A DNA stretch of 64,000 bases from Pseudomonas knackmussii B13 (GCF_000689415.1 NZ_HG322950.1:5463501-5527500); one strand, 5' to 3'. Numbered from the stretch's first letter, positions 1-8,498 are shown. Notes: generated by a model not told the origin, from the sequence alone. Numbers and translations: made by a program.

Positions 1-1093
1 CCTCGGTGATCTCGCTGCTGGCTATGCCTATCTCCTCGCCATCGATGTAGGTGCGCGAGGACATCCAGGCCAGGCCAAGGTTGAGCGATGTCCTGCTCAC
101 CGCGTCGCGATGCAGCACCCGCTCGCCGCCCAGGCGCTGCACCTGGCTGTCGCCATCCAGCGTGAAGGCGTAGCCATAGCCCTGGCTGCGGGTGCGGTAG
201 GCGCTGCGCTGGTAGCCGTAGCTGAAGGTCCACCAGCCGTAGGGCAAGCTGTAGAACAGCCCCTGGTGATCGGAAGCTTTCCAGCGATCACTCACGACAT
301 CCTGGCCGGCGCGCAGGGCAAGCTGGTCGGCGAGGCCCAGCGGGCTGTCCCAATCCAGACCGACGCCGGCCTGCTGCTCACCGCTGCTGCGTTCGCCGCT
401 GTTGTCGCGGAAGGCGGAGACGCGCCAGGGCTTGTCACGCTCGCCTGCTACCCGCACGCGGCTGCCGCCGATTTCCTGGCCGGGCACCAGCTCCAGCTGC
501 GCCTGGCGCGAAGGCAGGCGGTTGAGGTGCTCGACCAATTGCTCCAGCTCGCGCAGGTCGAGCAGTTCGCCGGGGCGGCCGGGAAAGGCCATGCCCAGTT
601 CGCGGTCGCTGGCGAGGCTGGAGTTATCGAAGCCCTCCAGGTGACCTTCGACCACTCGGATCTGCAGCGCGCCTGTGGAGAGGTCCTGCTGCGGCAGGTA
701 GACACGCGTGGTGACCAGGCCGCGCGCCAGGTAGTGATCGGTGATCGCCTTAAGCAGCCCGTCGAGCTGATGGGCGCTCAAACACTGGCCGCGATGGGCG
801 GCCAGCAATCGCTCACGGGTGGACAGGTCGAGATGCTCGGCGCCTTGCAGGTTGATGCTGCGGACAACCACACAGCGGCTATCGCCTGCGCTTTCTTCCG
901 GCGATTGCGGCGCGGCCTCGCCGGGTAGCTGCTGCAGCTCCAGCAGCCGCCTTTCCTGCTCGCGCAGCAGTTGCTCCTGGCGTTCGTGCTGGTAATCGCG
1001 CTCGCCCGGTGTCGCGGGGAGCGACGCAGCCTGGGTGTCCAGATTGGCGAAGCAGGCGGCGGCAAGCGCCCAATGGCAAGACGATGCTTTCAT
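1..1093 (-). CDS. Two-partner secretion outer-membrane transporter (TpsB, ShlB/FhaC/HecB family), 3' end outside window
   Basis: TpsB proteins are 16-stranded outer-membrane barrels with two periplasmic POTRA domains that export a large TpsA cargo. The reading frame starts at ATG 1093, preceded by GAGGG, and runs off the left edge, giving about 364 visible codons. It has a short signal peptide and then a charged helix (RQEQLLREQERRLLEL) like the N-terminal plug helix of the family. POTRA-like sequence follows (VVRSINLQGAEHL; GLVTTRVYLPQQDL; LELVPGQEIGGSRV). After that comes barrel-like sequence with alternating aromatic strands such as WWTFSYGYQRSAY. No TpsA gene lies between this gene and desB, so any partner must be to the left. 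The family call is secure; the cargo is unknown. Confidence 0.85.
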   Translation of the reverse strand, partial: MKASSCHWALAAACFANLDTQAASLPATPGERDYQHERQEQLLREQERRLLELQQLPGEAAPQSPEESAGDSRCVVVRSINLQGAEHLDLSTRERLLAAHRGQCLSAHQLDGLLKAITDHYLARGLVTTRVYLPQQDLSTGALQIRVVEGHLEGFDNSSLASDRELGMAFPGRPGELLDLRELEQLVEHLNRLPSRQAQLELVPGQEIGGSRVRVAGERDKPWRVSAFRDNSGERSSGEQQAGVGLDWDSPLGLADQLALRAGQDVVSDRWKASDHQGLFYSLPYGWWTFSYGYQRSAYRTRSQGYGYAFTLDGDSQVQRLGGERVLHRDAVSRTSLNLGLAWMSSRTYIDGEEIGIASSEITE

Positions 1094-1219
1094 CCCGGCG
1101 AACCCTCGAATGGCGAAGACTGGGCGCGGGATTACAACAAGGCGTGGCCGCTGGCAGACCAGACGGCGGCGAAGGCGGCGGCAATTCGGATTTGGCCTGC
1201 GCGCCCTCGCCCGGTTTCG

Positions 1220-2299
1220 TCAGGGCTGGGTTACGGGCTCCGACGGCAGGCGGTAGATCCAGATGCGCTTGAGCACGGTGCCGAACTGCCGCGCGAAGCT
1301 GCCGCTGTTGTAGGTCTGCCCGTAGCGCGCGGCGATCTCGCGTACTTCGCGCGCAAGTTCCGCGTAGCGGCGGGCTGGTAGGTCGGGGTACAGGTGATGC
1401 TCGATCTGGTGGCTGAGGTTGCCGGTGAGGATGTGCAGCAGCTTGCCGCCCTCGAAGTTACTGGAGCCACGCAGCTGACGCAGATACCAGTGCCCGCGGG
1501 TTTCGCCCTCCAGCACGCTCGCTGGGAACACCGCGGCCTTCTCGGTGAAGTGGCCGCAGAAGATCACCGTGAAGGTCCACAGGTTGCGCAGCAGATTGGC
1601 CAGCAGGTTGCCGCCCAGCACCGCGCCGAAGCCGCCGCCAAACAGGCCGAGCAGCGGGAAGAACAGGTAATCCTTGATCCACTGGCGGCCCACTTTTGCA
1701 TTGAACTGGCGCAGCAGCGGGCGCAGCTCGTCCTTGCTCATCCGCCCCTTGAAGTACTTATCCAGGCGCAGGTGCTGGACCGCCACGGCGTACTGGAAGA
1801 GCGCCGCCTGGAGCGTCACCCACAGCGGCTGCCAGCGGTAGAAGGGCTTCCACTTCTGCTCGGGGAAGAGGCGCACCACGCCGTAGCCAACGTCGTCGTC
1901 CTTGCCCAGCACATTGGTGTAGGTGTGGTGGATGTGGTTGTGCGTGTGCCGCCAGAAATCGGCCGGGCCGACGATATCCCACTCGTACTGGCGGCCGGCG
2001 AGTTCCGGATCGTTCATCCAGTCGTACTGGCCGTGCATGACGTTGTGGCCGAGCTCCATGTTCTCGAGGATCTTGCCCAGCCCCAGGAGCAGGCTGCCGA
2101 GCAGCCAGGTCGGCGGGAACCAGCCGAACATCAACAGCACGCGGCCGCTCCAGCAGCAGGCGCGCACAGCAGCGCGCACTCGGCGGATGTAGCGTGCGTC
2201 GCTCTCGCCGAGGTCGTTCAGGGTGCGCAGGCGCAGGGCATCAAGTTCGGCGCCGAAGGCGGCCAGTTCGGCCGGAGTGAGGTCGCGGTCTTCGCGCAT
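1220..2299 (-). CDS. desB: Fatty acid (acyl-CoA) delta-9 desaturase, DesB-like
   Basis: Membrane di-iron desaturase of about 359 aa that introduces a double bond into exogenous long-chain acyl-CoAs for membrane lipids. All three histidine boxes are present: HNVMH (residues 85-89), HNHIHH (120-125) and HQIEHH (297-302). Hydrophobic segments lie at about 53-75 and 220-260. The frame is open for 57 codons upstream, but that stretch is arginine-rich non-coding-type sequence overlapping the reductase gene. The ATG at 2299 gives the conserved N-terminus (MREDRDLTPAELAAFG). The gene follows the ferredoxin reductase by 20 nt on the same strand, so the two are co-transcribed. DesT operators upstream of the reductase are expected to control both. 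By synteny this matches P. aeruginosa DesB. Confidence 0.9.
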   Translation of the reverse strand: MREDRDLTPAELAAFGAELDALRLRTLNDLGESDARYIRRVRAAVRACCWSGRVLLMFGWFPPTWLLGSLLLGLGKILENMELGHNVMHGQYDWMNDPELAGRQYEWDIVGPADFWRHTHNHIHHTYTNVLGKDDDVGYGVVRLFPEQKWKPFYRWQPLWVTLQAALFQYAVAVQHLRLDKYFKGRMSKDELRPLLRQFNAKVGRQWIKDYLFFPLLGLFGGGFGAVLGGNLLANLLRNLWTFTVIFCGHFTEKAAVFPASVLEGETRGHWYLRQLRGSSNFEGGKLLHILTGNLSHQIEHHLYPDLPARRYAELAREVREIAARYGQTYNSGSFARQFGTVLKRIWIYRLPSEPVTQP

Positions 2300-2319
2300 T
2301 GCAGAGGTTCCGGAAGAAA

Positions 2320-3417
2320 TTAGAGGTCGAGGCTGACGTCGCCCTGCGGGGCGCTGACGCACAGGCGGATCGGCTGTTGCGGCTCGCTGTGTAGCTCGCC
2401 GCTGCGCAGGTCGCGCACGCTGCCGGAAAGCAGGGTGCAGGTGCAGCTGGCGCAGATGCCCTGGCGGCAACCGTGGGCCGGGCGCAGGCCGGCGGTTTCG
2501 GCCTGTTCGAGCAGGCTGCGTTGGTTGTCGCCGAGGGATTGCTGGCCGCTGCGGGCGAAGTGCAGGCGCACTTCGTGCCGAGTTTCATAGCCACTCCAGG
2601 CGGGAGCGCTGAAGGCTTCCCATTGCAGACTGGCCGCGCGTTCGGCCAGCGATTCGCGCACGGCCTCGACGAAGCCGGCCGGGCCGCAGGCCAGCACATG
2701 CTCACCTGCCAGGTCTTGCAGATGCTCGTGGCGGAAGCGCCCGTGCAGATCGCCGGCGTCGGCTTCGGCGCCGCTGATGGCCCAGCGCGGAGTGAAGTTG
2801 GGGAACTGCTCGGCGAGCGCCTGCAGCTGGTCATGGAAGGCGCGCTGGCCGCGCTCGCGCACGTAATGCAGCAGCGTGATCGGGCCGTGATAGCCGTCGG
2901 CCAATGCCTGGCGCAGCATCCCGAGCAGTGGCGTCAGGCCGCTGCCAGCAGCGAGCAGCAGCACACCGCGTTCGTCCTGCGGCCACTGCAGATCGCCGCC
3001 GGGCGCGCCCAGTTCGAGCACATCGCCCACGCACAACTGACCCACCAACAGCGGCGAGACGCGCCCGTCCGGCTGCCGCTTCACGGCGATCTCCTGGCAA
3101 CCGTCCTTCTCACCGATCAGGCTGTAGCTGCGCCCCAGGCGCACACCGTCGTGCTCGATGAACAGCTGCAGATGCTGTCCGGGCCGCGCGCCGCGCCAGT
3201 TGGCGTTGGCTCGCAGGCGCAACGCGAGCATGTCGTCGGCGACCCATTGCCGCGCCTCGACACGGGCGAACACCCGGTTCAGTGCCCAGGCGGGATTGAG
3301 CGCGGCGAGCACGGCGTCGACGTCGGCCTCGCGCAGCCAGCCGTCGCGCGCCAGCACGCGCAAGGGGGCGAGCAGCGGGCGCAAGGGCCGCAGCCAGTTC
3401 AGGGGAAGCAGGGACAT
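2320..3417 (-). CDS. Ferredoxin reductase electron donor for DesB (FAD / NAD(P) / 2Fe-2S)
   Basis: A 365-aa flavodoxin-reductase-like protein that passes electrons from NAD(P)H through FAD and a 2Fe-2S cluster to the desaturase. The FAD-binding part holds RSYSLIG (about 110-116). The nucleotide-binding part has AAGSGLTPLLGML and VLACGPAGF. The C-terminal plant-type 2Fe-2S domain has CRQGICASCTC followed by a fourth cysteine in IRLCVSAP. It is the first gene of the leftward desaturase operon, and its upstream DNA carries two 18-bp palindromes matching DesT sites. In PAO1 the equivalent PA4889 works with DesB. Homology and context support the call; the in vivo partner is inferred. Confidence 0.88.
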   Translation of the reverse strand: MSLLPLNWLRPLRPLLAPLRVLARDGWLREADVDAVLAALNPAWALNRVFARVEARQWVADDMLALRLRANANWRGARPGQHLQLFIEHDGVRLGRSYSLIGEKDGCQEIAVKRQPDGRVSPLLVGQLCVGDVLELGAPGGDLQWPQDERGVLLLAAGSGLTPLLGMLRQALADGYHGPITLLHYVRERGQRAFHDQLQALAEQFPNFTPRWAISGAEADAGDLHGRFRHEHLQDLAGEHVLACGPAGFVEAVRESLAERAASLQWEAFSAPAWSGYETRHEVRLHFARSGQQSLGDNQRSLLEQAETAGLRPAHGCRQGICASCTCTLLSGSVRDLRSGELHSEPQQPIRLCVSAPQGDVSLDL

Positions 3418-3431
3418 GCCGATACCAGAAG

Positions 3432-3449
3432 AGTAAACACTTGTTCACT
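3432..3449. promoter_or_regulatory. DesT operator 1
   Basis: Imperfect palindrome AGTAAACACTTGTTCACT (arms AGTAAACA/TGTTCACT) just upstream of the reductase start. It resembles the AGTGAACN-type palindromes known for DesT in P. aeruginosa. It lies 15 bp from the reductase ATG, where binding would block transcription of the desaturase operon. Confidence 0.75.
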
Positions 3450-3472
3450 AAACTGGCATGCCGCCCTCTTTC

Positions 3473-3490
3473 AGTCAACATTCGTTCACT
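3473..3490. promoter_or_regulatory. DesT operator 2
   Basis: Second palindrome AGTCAACATTCGTTCACT with the same spacing. Its start is 41 bp from the start of operator 1, about four helical turns. The pair sits between the divergent reductase and desT genes, so DesT can control the desaturase operon and its own gene in response to the ratio of unsaturated to saturated acyl-CoA. Confidence 0.75.
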
Positions 3491-3564
3491 GAAAAGACCG
3501 GCACGGCTCACCGTTTTGCCTGGTCATTTGCTAGAGTGCCGCAGCCCCCGCCACGGAAGCCTCC

Positions 3565-4200
3565 ATGTCCTCTCCCCGCGCCGAACAGAAACTGCAGACC
3601 CGCCAGGCCCTGATGGACGCCGCGCGCGGCCTGATGGACAGCGGCCGCGGTTTCAGCGCCCTGAGCCTGCGCGAGGTGGCGCGCGCCGCCGGCATCGTTC
3701 CGGCAGGCTTCTACCGGCACTTCGCCGACATGGACGCGCTGGGCCTGGCGCTGGTCGCCGACGTCGACGAGACCTTCCGCCAGACCCTGCGCGTGGTACG
3801 CCACAACGAGTTCGAGATGGGCGGGGTGATCGAGGCCTCGGTGCGCATCTTCCTCGACGCAGTCACCGCCAACCGCACCCAGTTCCTGTTCCTCGCCCGC
3901 GAGCAGTACGGCGGCTCGCTGGTGATCCGCCAGGCCATCGGCACCCTGCGCCAGCGCATCACCGACGACCTCGCCGCCGATCTCGCGCTGCTCAACAAGC
4001 TGCCGCACCTGAAGACGGCGGACCTCGACGTGATCGCCGACCTGGTGGTGAAGACGGTGTTCGCCACCCTCCCCGAGCTGATCGACCCGCCGCACGACAC
4101 GCTGCCGGCACACCTGACTCCGGAAGCCAAGGTCACCCAGCAGCTGCGCTTCATCATGATCGGCGCGAAGCACTGGCTGGGCATCGACCCGCGCGGGTAA
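3565..4200 (+). CDS. desT: TetR-family acyl-CoA-responsive regulator DesT
   Basis: A 211-aa TetR repressor. The N-terminal helix-turn-helix (about residues 12-58) includes LSLREVARAAGIVPAGFYRHFADMD, which closely matches DesT/FabR-type DNA-binding domains. The ligand-binding domain follows. DesT senses acyl-CoA pools and represses desB and its reductase. The gene is divergent from that operon, with two matching palindromes in the shared 147-bp intergenic region. The start ATG at 3565 opens MSSPRAEQKLQTRQAL; no alternative start fits better. The ureE locus follows after a repeat-filled gap. Synteny and domain content make the call firm. Confidence 0.9.
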   Translation: MSSPRAEQKLQTRQALMDAARGLMDSGRGFSALSLREVARAAGIVPAGFYRHFADMDALGLALVADVDETFRQTLRVVRHNEFEMGGVIEASVRIFLDAVTANRTQFLFLAREQYGGSLVIRQAIGTLRQRITDDLAADLALLNKLPHLKTADLDVIADLVVKTVFATLPELIDPPHDTLPAHLTPEAKVTQQLRFIMIGAKHWLGIDPRG

Positions 4201-4212
4201 GCCGCGCGGCCC

Positions 4213-4306
4213 TGTAGGAGCGGACCTTGTCCGCGAATCGCGCGCATGGCGCGCTCCTACACGGGATATCGGCGCAGGGATTTTCGCGGATGAGATCCGC
4301 TCCTAC
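4213..4306. repeat. REP-like palindromic element (GTAGGAGCGGA family), copy 1
   Basis: Contains TGTAGGAGCGGACC...TCCGCGAA, then CGCGCTCCTACA, then a second inverted half TTCGCGGATGAGATCCGCTCCTAC. This is the common Pseudomonas intergenic REP type. Related copies are at 19938-20008, 34536-34585, 37067-37134 and, decayed, 42755-42818. The 321-bp desT-ureE gap consists mostly of this element, the next repeat and featureless sequence that should contain the ureE promoter. Confidence 0.8.
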
Positions 4307-4314
4307 CCAGTGCT

Positions 4315-4342
4315 CTGGGTCCCCGCGTTCGCGGGGATGACG
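4315..4342. repeat. GGGTCCCCGCG-type palindromic repeat, single arm
   Basis: CTGGGTCCCCGCGTTCGCGGGGATGACG, with a CCCCGC/GCGGGG stem around GTTC. This is a second repeat family, distinct from the GTAGGAG type. Paired inverted copies occur at 9462-9544 and 16346-16423; this one is a solo arm. Confidence 0.75.
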
Positions 4343-4521
4343 CAGGAGAAATCGAATCCGAACCCCTTCACGCCCCCGAACGGTGCGCACCATTTGCGTG
4401 CGCACCAGTAGCGCGCACCCGCACCATTCCTGATCGTTCGGACAGCCCGTGATTGCTGGTCGCGAGCAGCCTGGCAAGGCCCTTGCTGTAGCTACGCCAT
4501 TGCCTGCCTACGGACACCGCC

Positions 4522-5022
4522 ATGCTGGTCATCCACCAACGCACAGAACCCCGCGAGCGCTGGGACGCCGAACTGCACCTGAACTACGAAGCCCGCAGCA
4601 AAAGCCGCCTGCGCTGCTTCAGCCGCGACGGCGAGGATGTCGGCCTGTTCCTCGAACGCGGCCAGCCGCCGCTTGCCGATGGCGACTTCCTGCTGGCCAA
4701 CGACGGCCGCGCGGTGCGCGTGTGCGCGGCACCCGAACAGTTGATGCATGTGACCTGCGCCAACCCGCGCGAGCTGAACCGTGCGGCCTATCACCTGGGC
4801 AACCGCCACGTCGCCCTGCAGGTCGGCGAAGGCTGGCTGCGGTTGCTCGACGATTACGTGCTCAAGGCCATGCTCGACCAGCTCGGCGCCACGGTGGAAA
4901 GCATCGAGGCGCCCTTCCAGCCCGAGCACGGCGCCTACGGCGGCGGCCATCACCATTCGCACCACGGCGAAGCGGAGTTCAACTACGCGCCGAAGCTGCA
5001 CCAGTTCGGAGTACGCAAGTGA
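4522..5022 (+). CDS. ureE: Urease accessory protein UreE (nickel metallochaperone)
   Basis: A 166-aa homodimeric nickel carrier that delivers Ni2+ to the UreDFG-urease activation complex. The N-terminal peptide-binding domain begins MLVIHQRTEP. The C-terminal metal-binding domain includes LGNRHVALQ, where the conserved histidine binds metal. A histidine-rich tail, GGGHHHSHHGE, sits near residues 142-152 and is a nickel-storage feature seen in only some UreE proteins. The stop codon overlaps the GTG start of ureF (GTGA), showing translational coupling. The urease structural genes and ureD are not in this window; in P. aeruginosa they lie elsewhere on the chromosome. Confidence 0.95.
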   Translation: MLVIHQRTEPRERWDAELHLNYEARSKSRLRCFSRDGEDVGLFLERGQPPLADGDFLLANDGRAVRVCAAPEQLMHVTCANPRELNRAAYHLGNRHVALQVGEGWLRLLDDYVLKAMLDQLGATVESIEAPFQPEHGAYGGGHHHSHHGEAEFNYAPKLHQFGVRK

Positions 5023-5693
5023 TCGCAGCCGGCTTCTGGAGCCTGCTGCGCCTGGCCAGCCCGCAGCTGCCCATCGGCGGTTACAGCTATTCGCAAGGCC
5101 TGGAAGCGGCGCTGGAGCATGGCCTGGTGAAGGACGCCGACAGCGCCTTCGCCTGGCTCGCCGATCAGTTGCACCTGAACCTCGCCCGCTTCGAAGGCCC
5201 CTTGCTGGCGGAGCTGCTGCGCGCCGCGCTGGCCTCCGACTGGAGCGCCCTTTCCGACGCCGCCGAGCGCCATCGCGCCAGCCGCGAAACCCGCGAGCTG
5301 GCCCAGGAGAGCCGGCAGATGGGCTTCTCCCTGGCGCAACTGCTGGACGCCCTGCCGGAGTTGGATGACGCCGCGCGCACCTGGCTCGCCGCCCAATCCG
5401 AACCTTCGCTGACCGCCACCTGGGCCCTAGCTGCTCGGGCGTGGGGGCTGAGCGTGGAGCAAGCCCTCGGCGCCTGGCTGTGGAGCTGGCTGGAGAACCA
5501 GCTCGCGGTGCTGATGAAGGCGCTGCCGCTGGGCCAGTTGGCCGCGCAGAAGCTCACCTCGCGCCTGCTCCCCGAACTAGACCGGGCCTGCTCGTCCGCG
5601 CTGGCCGAGGAGGCGCCCGGCAGTGCGCCCTTCGGCCTGGCGCTGGCGAGCATGGCCCATGAATCGCAATACAGCCGTCTGTTCCGTTCCTAG
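5019..5693 (+). CDS. ureF: Urease accessory protein UreF
   Basis: A 224-aa protein of the UreD-UreF-UreG complex that loads nickel into urease. The recognisable N-terminus (FWSLLRLASPQLPIGGYSYSQGLE) begins directly after a GTG at 5019 that overlaps the ureE TGA. The frame stays open to 4449, but upstream codons are antisense-like arginine/proline-rich sequence covering ureE, so GTG 5019 is chosen. The family C-terminus (MAHESQYSRLFRS) is intact. It is followed at 11 nt by ureG. All-alpha family signatures are continuous with no break. Confidence 0.93.
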   Translation: MIAAGFWSLLRLASPQLPIGGYSYSQGLEAALEHGLVKDADSAFAWLADQLHLNLARFEGPLLAELLRAALASDWSALSDAAERHRASRETRELAQESRQMGFSLAQLLDALPELDDAARTWLAAQSEPSLTATWALAARAWGLSVEQALGAWLWSWLENQLAVLMKALPLGQLAAQKLTSRLLPELDRACSSALAEEAPGSAPFGLALASMAHESQYSRLFRS

Positions 5694-5696
5694 GAG
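5692..5696 (+). promoter_or_regulatory. Ribosome binding site deciding the ureG start
   Basis: AGGAG overlaps the ureF stop codon. It lies 2 nt before an ATG at 5699, too close to be used, and 8 nt before the in-frame ATG at 5705. This favours 5705 and agrees with the usual MNSQPLRVGIGGP N-terminus. Confidence 0.8.
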
Positions 5697-5704
5697 AAAT
5701 GCCC

Positions 5705-6319
<615 letters not shown>

Positions 6320-6363
6320 CATTTCTTCTACTGGGTACGAACAAGATCACCAAGGAGTCCCAC

Positions 6364-6937
6364 ATGTCCCTGCGCAAAAGCCTCTACGCCCTGGCGCTGT
6401 TCCTCACCCCGGCCATCGCCTTCGCTCACCCCGGGCACGGCGACAACGGCCTGGCAGCCGGCGTGCTGCACCCGCTGACAGGCCTCGACCACCTGCTGGC
6501 GATGTTCGCCGTCGGGCTCTGGGCTGCACAGCAGAAAGGCGCGGCGCGCCTGGCGCTGCCTTGCACTTTCGTCGGCACGATGTTGCTGGGAGGGCTGCTC
6601 GGCTTCGACGGCGTGCAACTGCCCTTCATCGAAACCGGCATCGCTGCTTCGGTCCTCGCCCTGGGCCTGTGCGTGGCGCTGGGCGGTGCGTCCGCCGCTG
6701 CCGCTGGCGATGGGCGTGACCGCGCTGTTCGCCCTGGCCCACGGCATCGCGCACGGTCTGGAGTTGCCGGAGCTGTCGAGCCCCTGGACCTATGCCGCTG
6801 GATTCGTAGGTGCGACTGCCGCGCTGCATGCGGCGGGTTATGCGCTGGTTCGCGTATTGCCGCAGGCCGCTGCGCCGCTGGTGCGCATCGCCGGGCTGGC
6901 TTCGGCGGGTGCCGGGGTGTGGTTGCTGGCGGGTTGA
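6364..6937 (+). pseudogene. ureJ: HupE/UreJ family nickel/cobalt transporter, frameshifted
   Basis: The first frame (ATG 6364, AAGGAG upstream) encodes a signal/first membrane helix and the HupE signature HPGHGDNGLAAGVLHPLTGLDH, then further helices to LGLCVALGG. The frame then breaks. Translation of the family resumes in the +1 frame from about 6684 (VRPPLPLAMGVTALFALAHGIAHGLELPE ... GAGVWLLAG) and stops at 6937. The join is a GGG run at 6681-6683; removing one G restores ALAVRPPLPLAMG. This is a one-base insertion, or a sequencing error. The function would be nickel import or efflux supporting urease. In the uncorrected frame the product runs to 6957 as unrelated arginine-rich sequence. Confidence 0.85.
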
Positions 6938-6952
6938 TGATCGGCAATGGCG

Positions 6953-7052
6953 GATAACCGCTTCGCGGTTATTCGCCCTACGAAAAAACGGCATTCCACG
7001 GGAGCACATCGACTCCCATGTAGGGTGCATAACCCCGTGGGGGTTATGCACC
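6953..7052. repeat. Two hairpin repeats (ATAACC type) between ureJ and the SDR gene
   Basis: ATAACCGC-TTC-GCGGTTAT at 6954-6972 and a perfect 13-bp stem GGTGCATAACCCC / GGGGTTATGCACC at 7024-7052 with a GTG loop. Both are followed or preceded by CCCTAC/GTAGGG sequence. They lie between two convergent genes and may also terminate transcription in both directions, although no T-run follows. Related ATAAC-type intergenic repeats are common in Pseudomonas. Confidence 0.65.
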
Positions 7053-7066
7053 GCCGCTTCCCCGCA

Positions 7067-7828
7067 TCACTCCTTCCGATGCACCGAGAACCCGGCCCAG
7101 GCCTGGCTCACCGGCATGATCTCCAGGCTGTTGATGTTGATGTGCGCGGGCTGGTTGATCATCCACCAGATGGTTTCGGCGATGTCTTCCGGCTGCAGCG
7201 CTTCCGCGCCGGCGTAGGTCTTGTCGTAGCGCGCCTGGTCGCCGCCGAAGCGCACCAGGGAGAACTCGCTCTCGCACAGGCCTGGCTCGATGTTGCTGAC
7301 GCGCACGCCGGTGCCTTGCAGGTCGCAGCGCAGGCTCAGCGAGAACTGCTCGACGAAGGCCTTGGTCGCGCCATAGACGTGGCTACCGGGATAGGGCCAC
7401 TGGCCGGCCACCGAGCCGAGGTTGAGGATGCTCGCCCCGCGGCCCTGGGCGATCAGGCGCGGCAGCAGCAGGCGGGTGCAATACATCAGGCCCTTGATGT
7501 TGGTGTCGACCATGGTGTCCCAGTCGTCCAGGTCGCAGTTCTGCGCCGGGTCCGCGCCCAGGGCGAGGCCTGCGTTGTTGATCAGCGCGGTCAGCTTGTC
7601 GAATTTGGCGGGCAGGTTGTCGACGGCGCGGGTCACGGCGGCGCGATCGCGCACGTCGAGGACGATCGGCAGCACCTCGGTCTGGCTCGAAAGCTCCTTG
7701 GCCAGCGCCTGCAGGCGATCCTCGCGACGGCCGCTGATGATCAGCGACCAGCCTTCGCGGGCGAAGCGGCGGGCGCAGGCTTCGCCGAAACCGGACGTGG
7801 CGCCGGTGATGAATACGCTGGAGGTCAT
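7067..7828 (-). CDS. Short-chain dehydrogenase/reductase, YdfG-like
   Basis: A 253-aa classical SDR. It has the cofactor motif TGATSGFG near the N-terminus, arginines after the second strand (SGRREDR) suggesting NADP(H), the NNAG motif (LINNAGLA), the catalytic serine in NLGSVAG and YGATK carrying the YxxxK pair. It resembles YdfG/3-hydroxy-acid dehydrogenases (NADP-dependent L-allo-threonine or serine oxidation). The ATG at 7828 follows GAGGAA at good spacing; 45 codons of upstream open frame are non-coding in character. The substrate cannot be told from sequence. From memory it corresponds to PA4907. Confidence 0.85.
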   Translation of the reverse strand: MTSSVFITGATSGFGEACARRFAREGWSLIISGRREDRLQALAKELSSQTEVLPIVLDVRDRAAVTRAVDNLPAKFDKLTALINNAGLALGADPAQNCDLDDWDTMVDTNIKGLMYCTRLLLPRLIAQGRGASILNLGSVAGQWPYPGSHVYGATKAFVEQFSLSLRCDLQGTGVRVSNIEPGLCESEFSLVRFGGDQARYDKTYAGAEALQPEDIAETIWWMINQPAHININSLEIMPVSQAWAGFSVHRKE

Positions 7829-7993
7829 GGGCAATTCCTCTTCTGGGCCAGGTGCGGCCTGGCTCGCGGGTGGTCTGTCGGCCCCCGAGGATAACAGCCC
7901 GCCTCGTACCAGGAGCGCTACAGAAAAGCGATACGCAACCCGCACAGTTGCCGGCGCCATCAAGGCTGGGCGCCAGCAGCATTCTCCCCCAGT

Positions 7994-8498
7994 TTCTGCA
8001 CAGGGTTTTCCACAGCTTCTTCACCCTTTGCTGCAACTTGATCGGTGCTCGGCATCCACGATGCCGGATCAGGCATTGTGCGGCCTGCAGCCCCACCTGA
8101 GCAGAAATCAGCCAGTCCCGGCGAGGCCCCGCAGGGCGGGGGCCGGAGCGGTCTTCCCCCACGTTTTCCACAGGCTGCTCAACAGCCACCGGGGATAAAC
8201 CGATACGTAGCCAAGCAAGGGCGGGTATCGGACAGAAACCGCTCAACCCGCCGCAGGCCGCGCGGTGCCTGGCGCGGGGCAGTCTGTCCCGAGCTTGTCC
8301 ACAGTTATTCCAACAGCTTCCGTGGACAAGCCGGGGACCTGCCGGCAGCCCCACCGGTGCAAGCTAACTGTTTGTATATCCAGGGAATTTCTGGAGTTGG
8401 CGAAAAAACCGGCAGGGTGCTGGGAGGCTGCTGGGGCGGGCCTTGCGGGAAGCTGCCCCAGCGTTATCCACAATCTTGTCCAGCGTTTCTCTGGACAA
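7994..8498. other. Cluster of DnaA-box-like nonamers in a 675-bp gene-free region
   Basis: The gap from 7829 to 8503 has no credible gene. It contains TTTTCCACA at 8006-8014 and 8164-8172, TTGTCCACA at 8295-8303, TTGTCCACG on the minus strand at 8321-8329 and a perfect TTATCCACA at 8464-8472. Weaker relatives TTCTGCACA (7994-8002) and TTCTTCACC (8017-8025) flank the first box at 12- and 11-bp steps. Two inverted pairs can form hairpins: CTTGTCCAC/GTGGACAAG (8294-8302/8322-8330) and TTGTCCAG/CTGGACAA (8476-8483/8491-8498). It resembles a DnaA-binding control locus rather than an ordinary spacer. The SDR promoter should also lie here. Confidence 0.5.

Noticed and set aside
4213..4342. CRISPR-like repeats in the desT-ureE gap and elsewhere
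   Set aside because: Repeats are palindromic REP-type elements in ones and twos without regular spacers or cas genes.
5699..5701. ATG 5699 as ureG start
   Set aside because: Only 2 nt from AGGAG; ATG 5705 has correct spacing and the family N-terminus.
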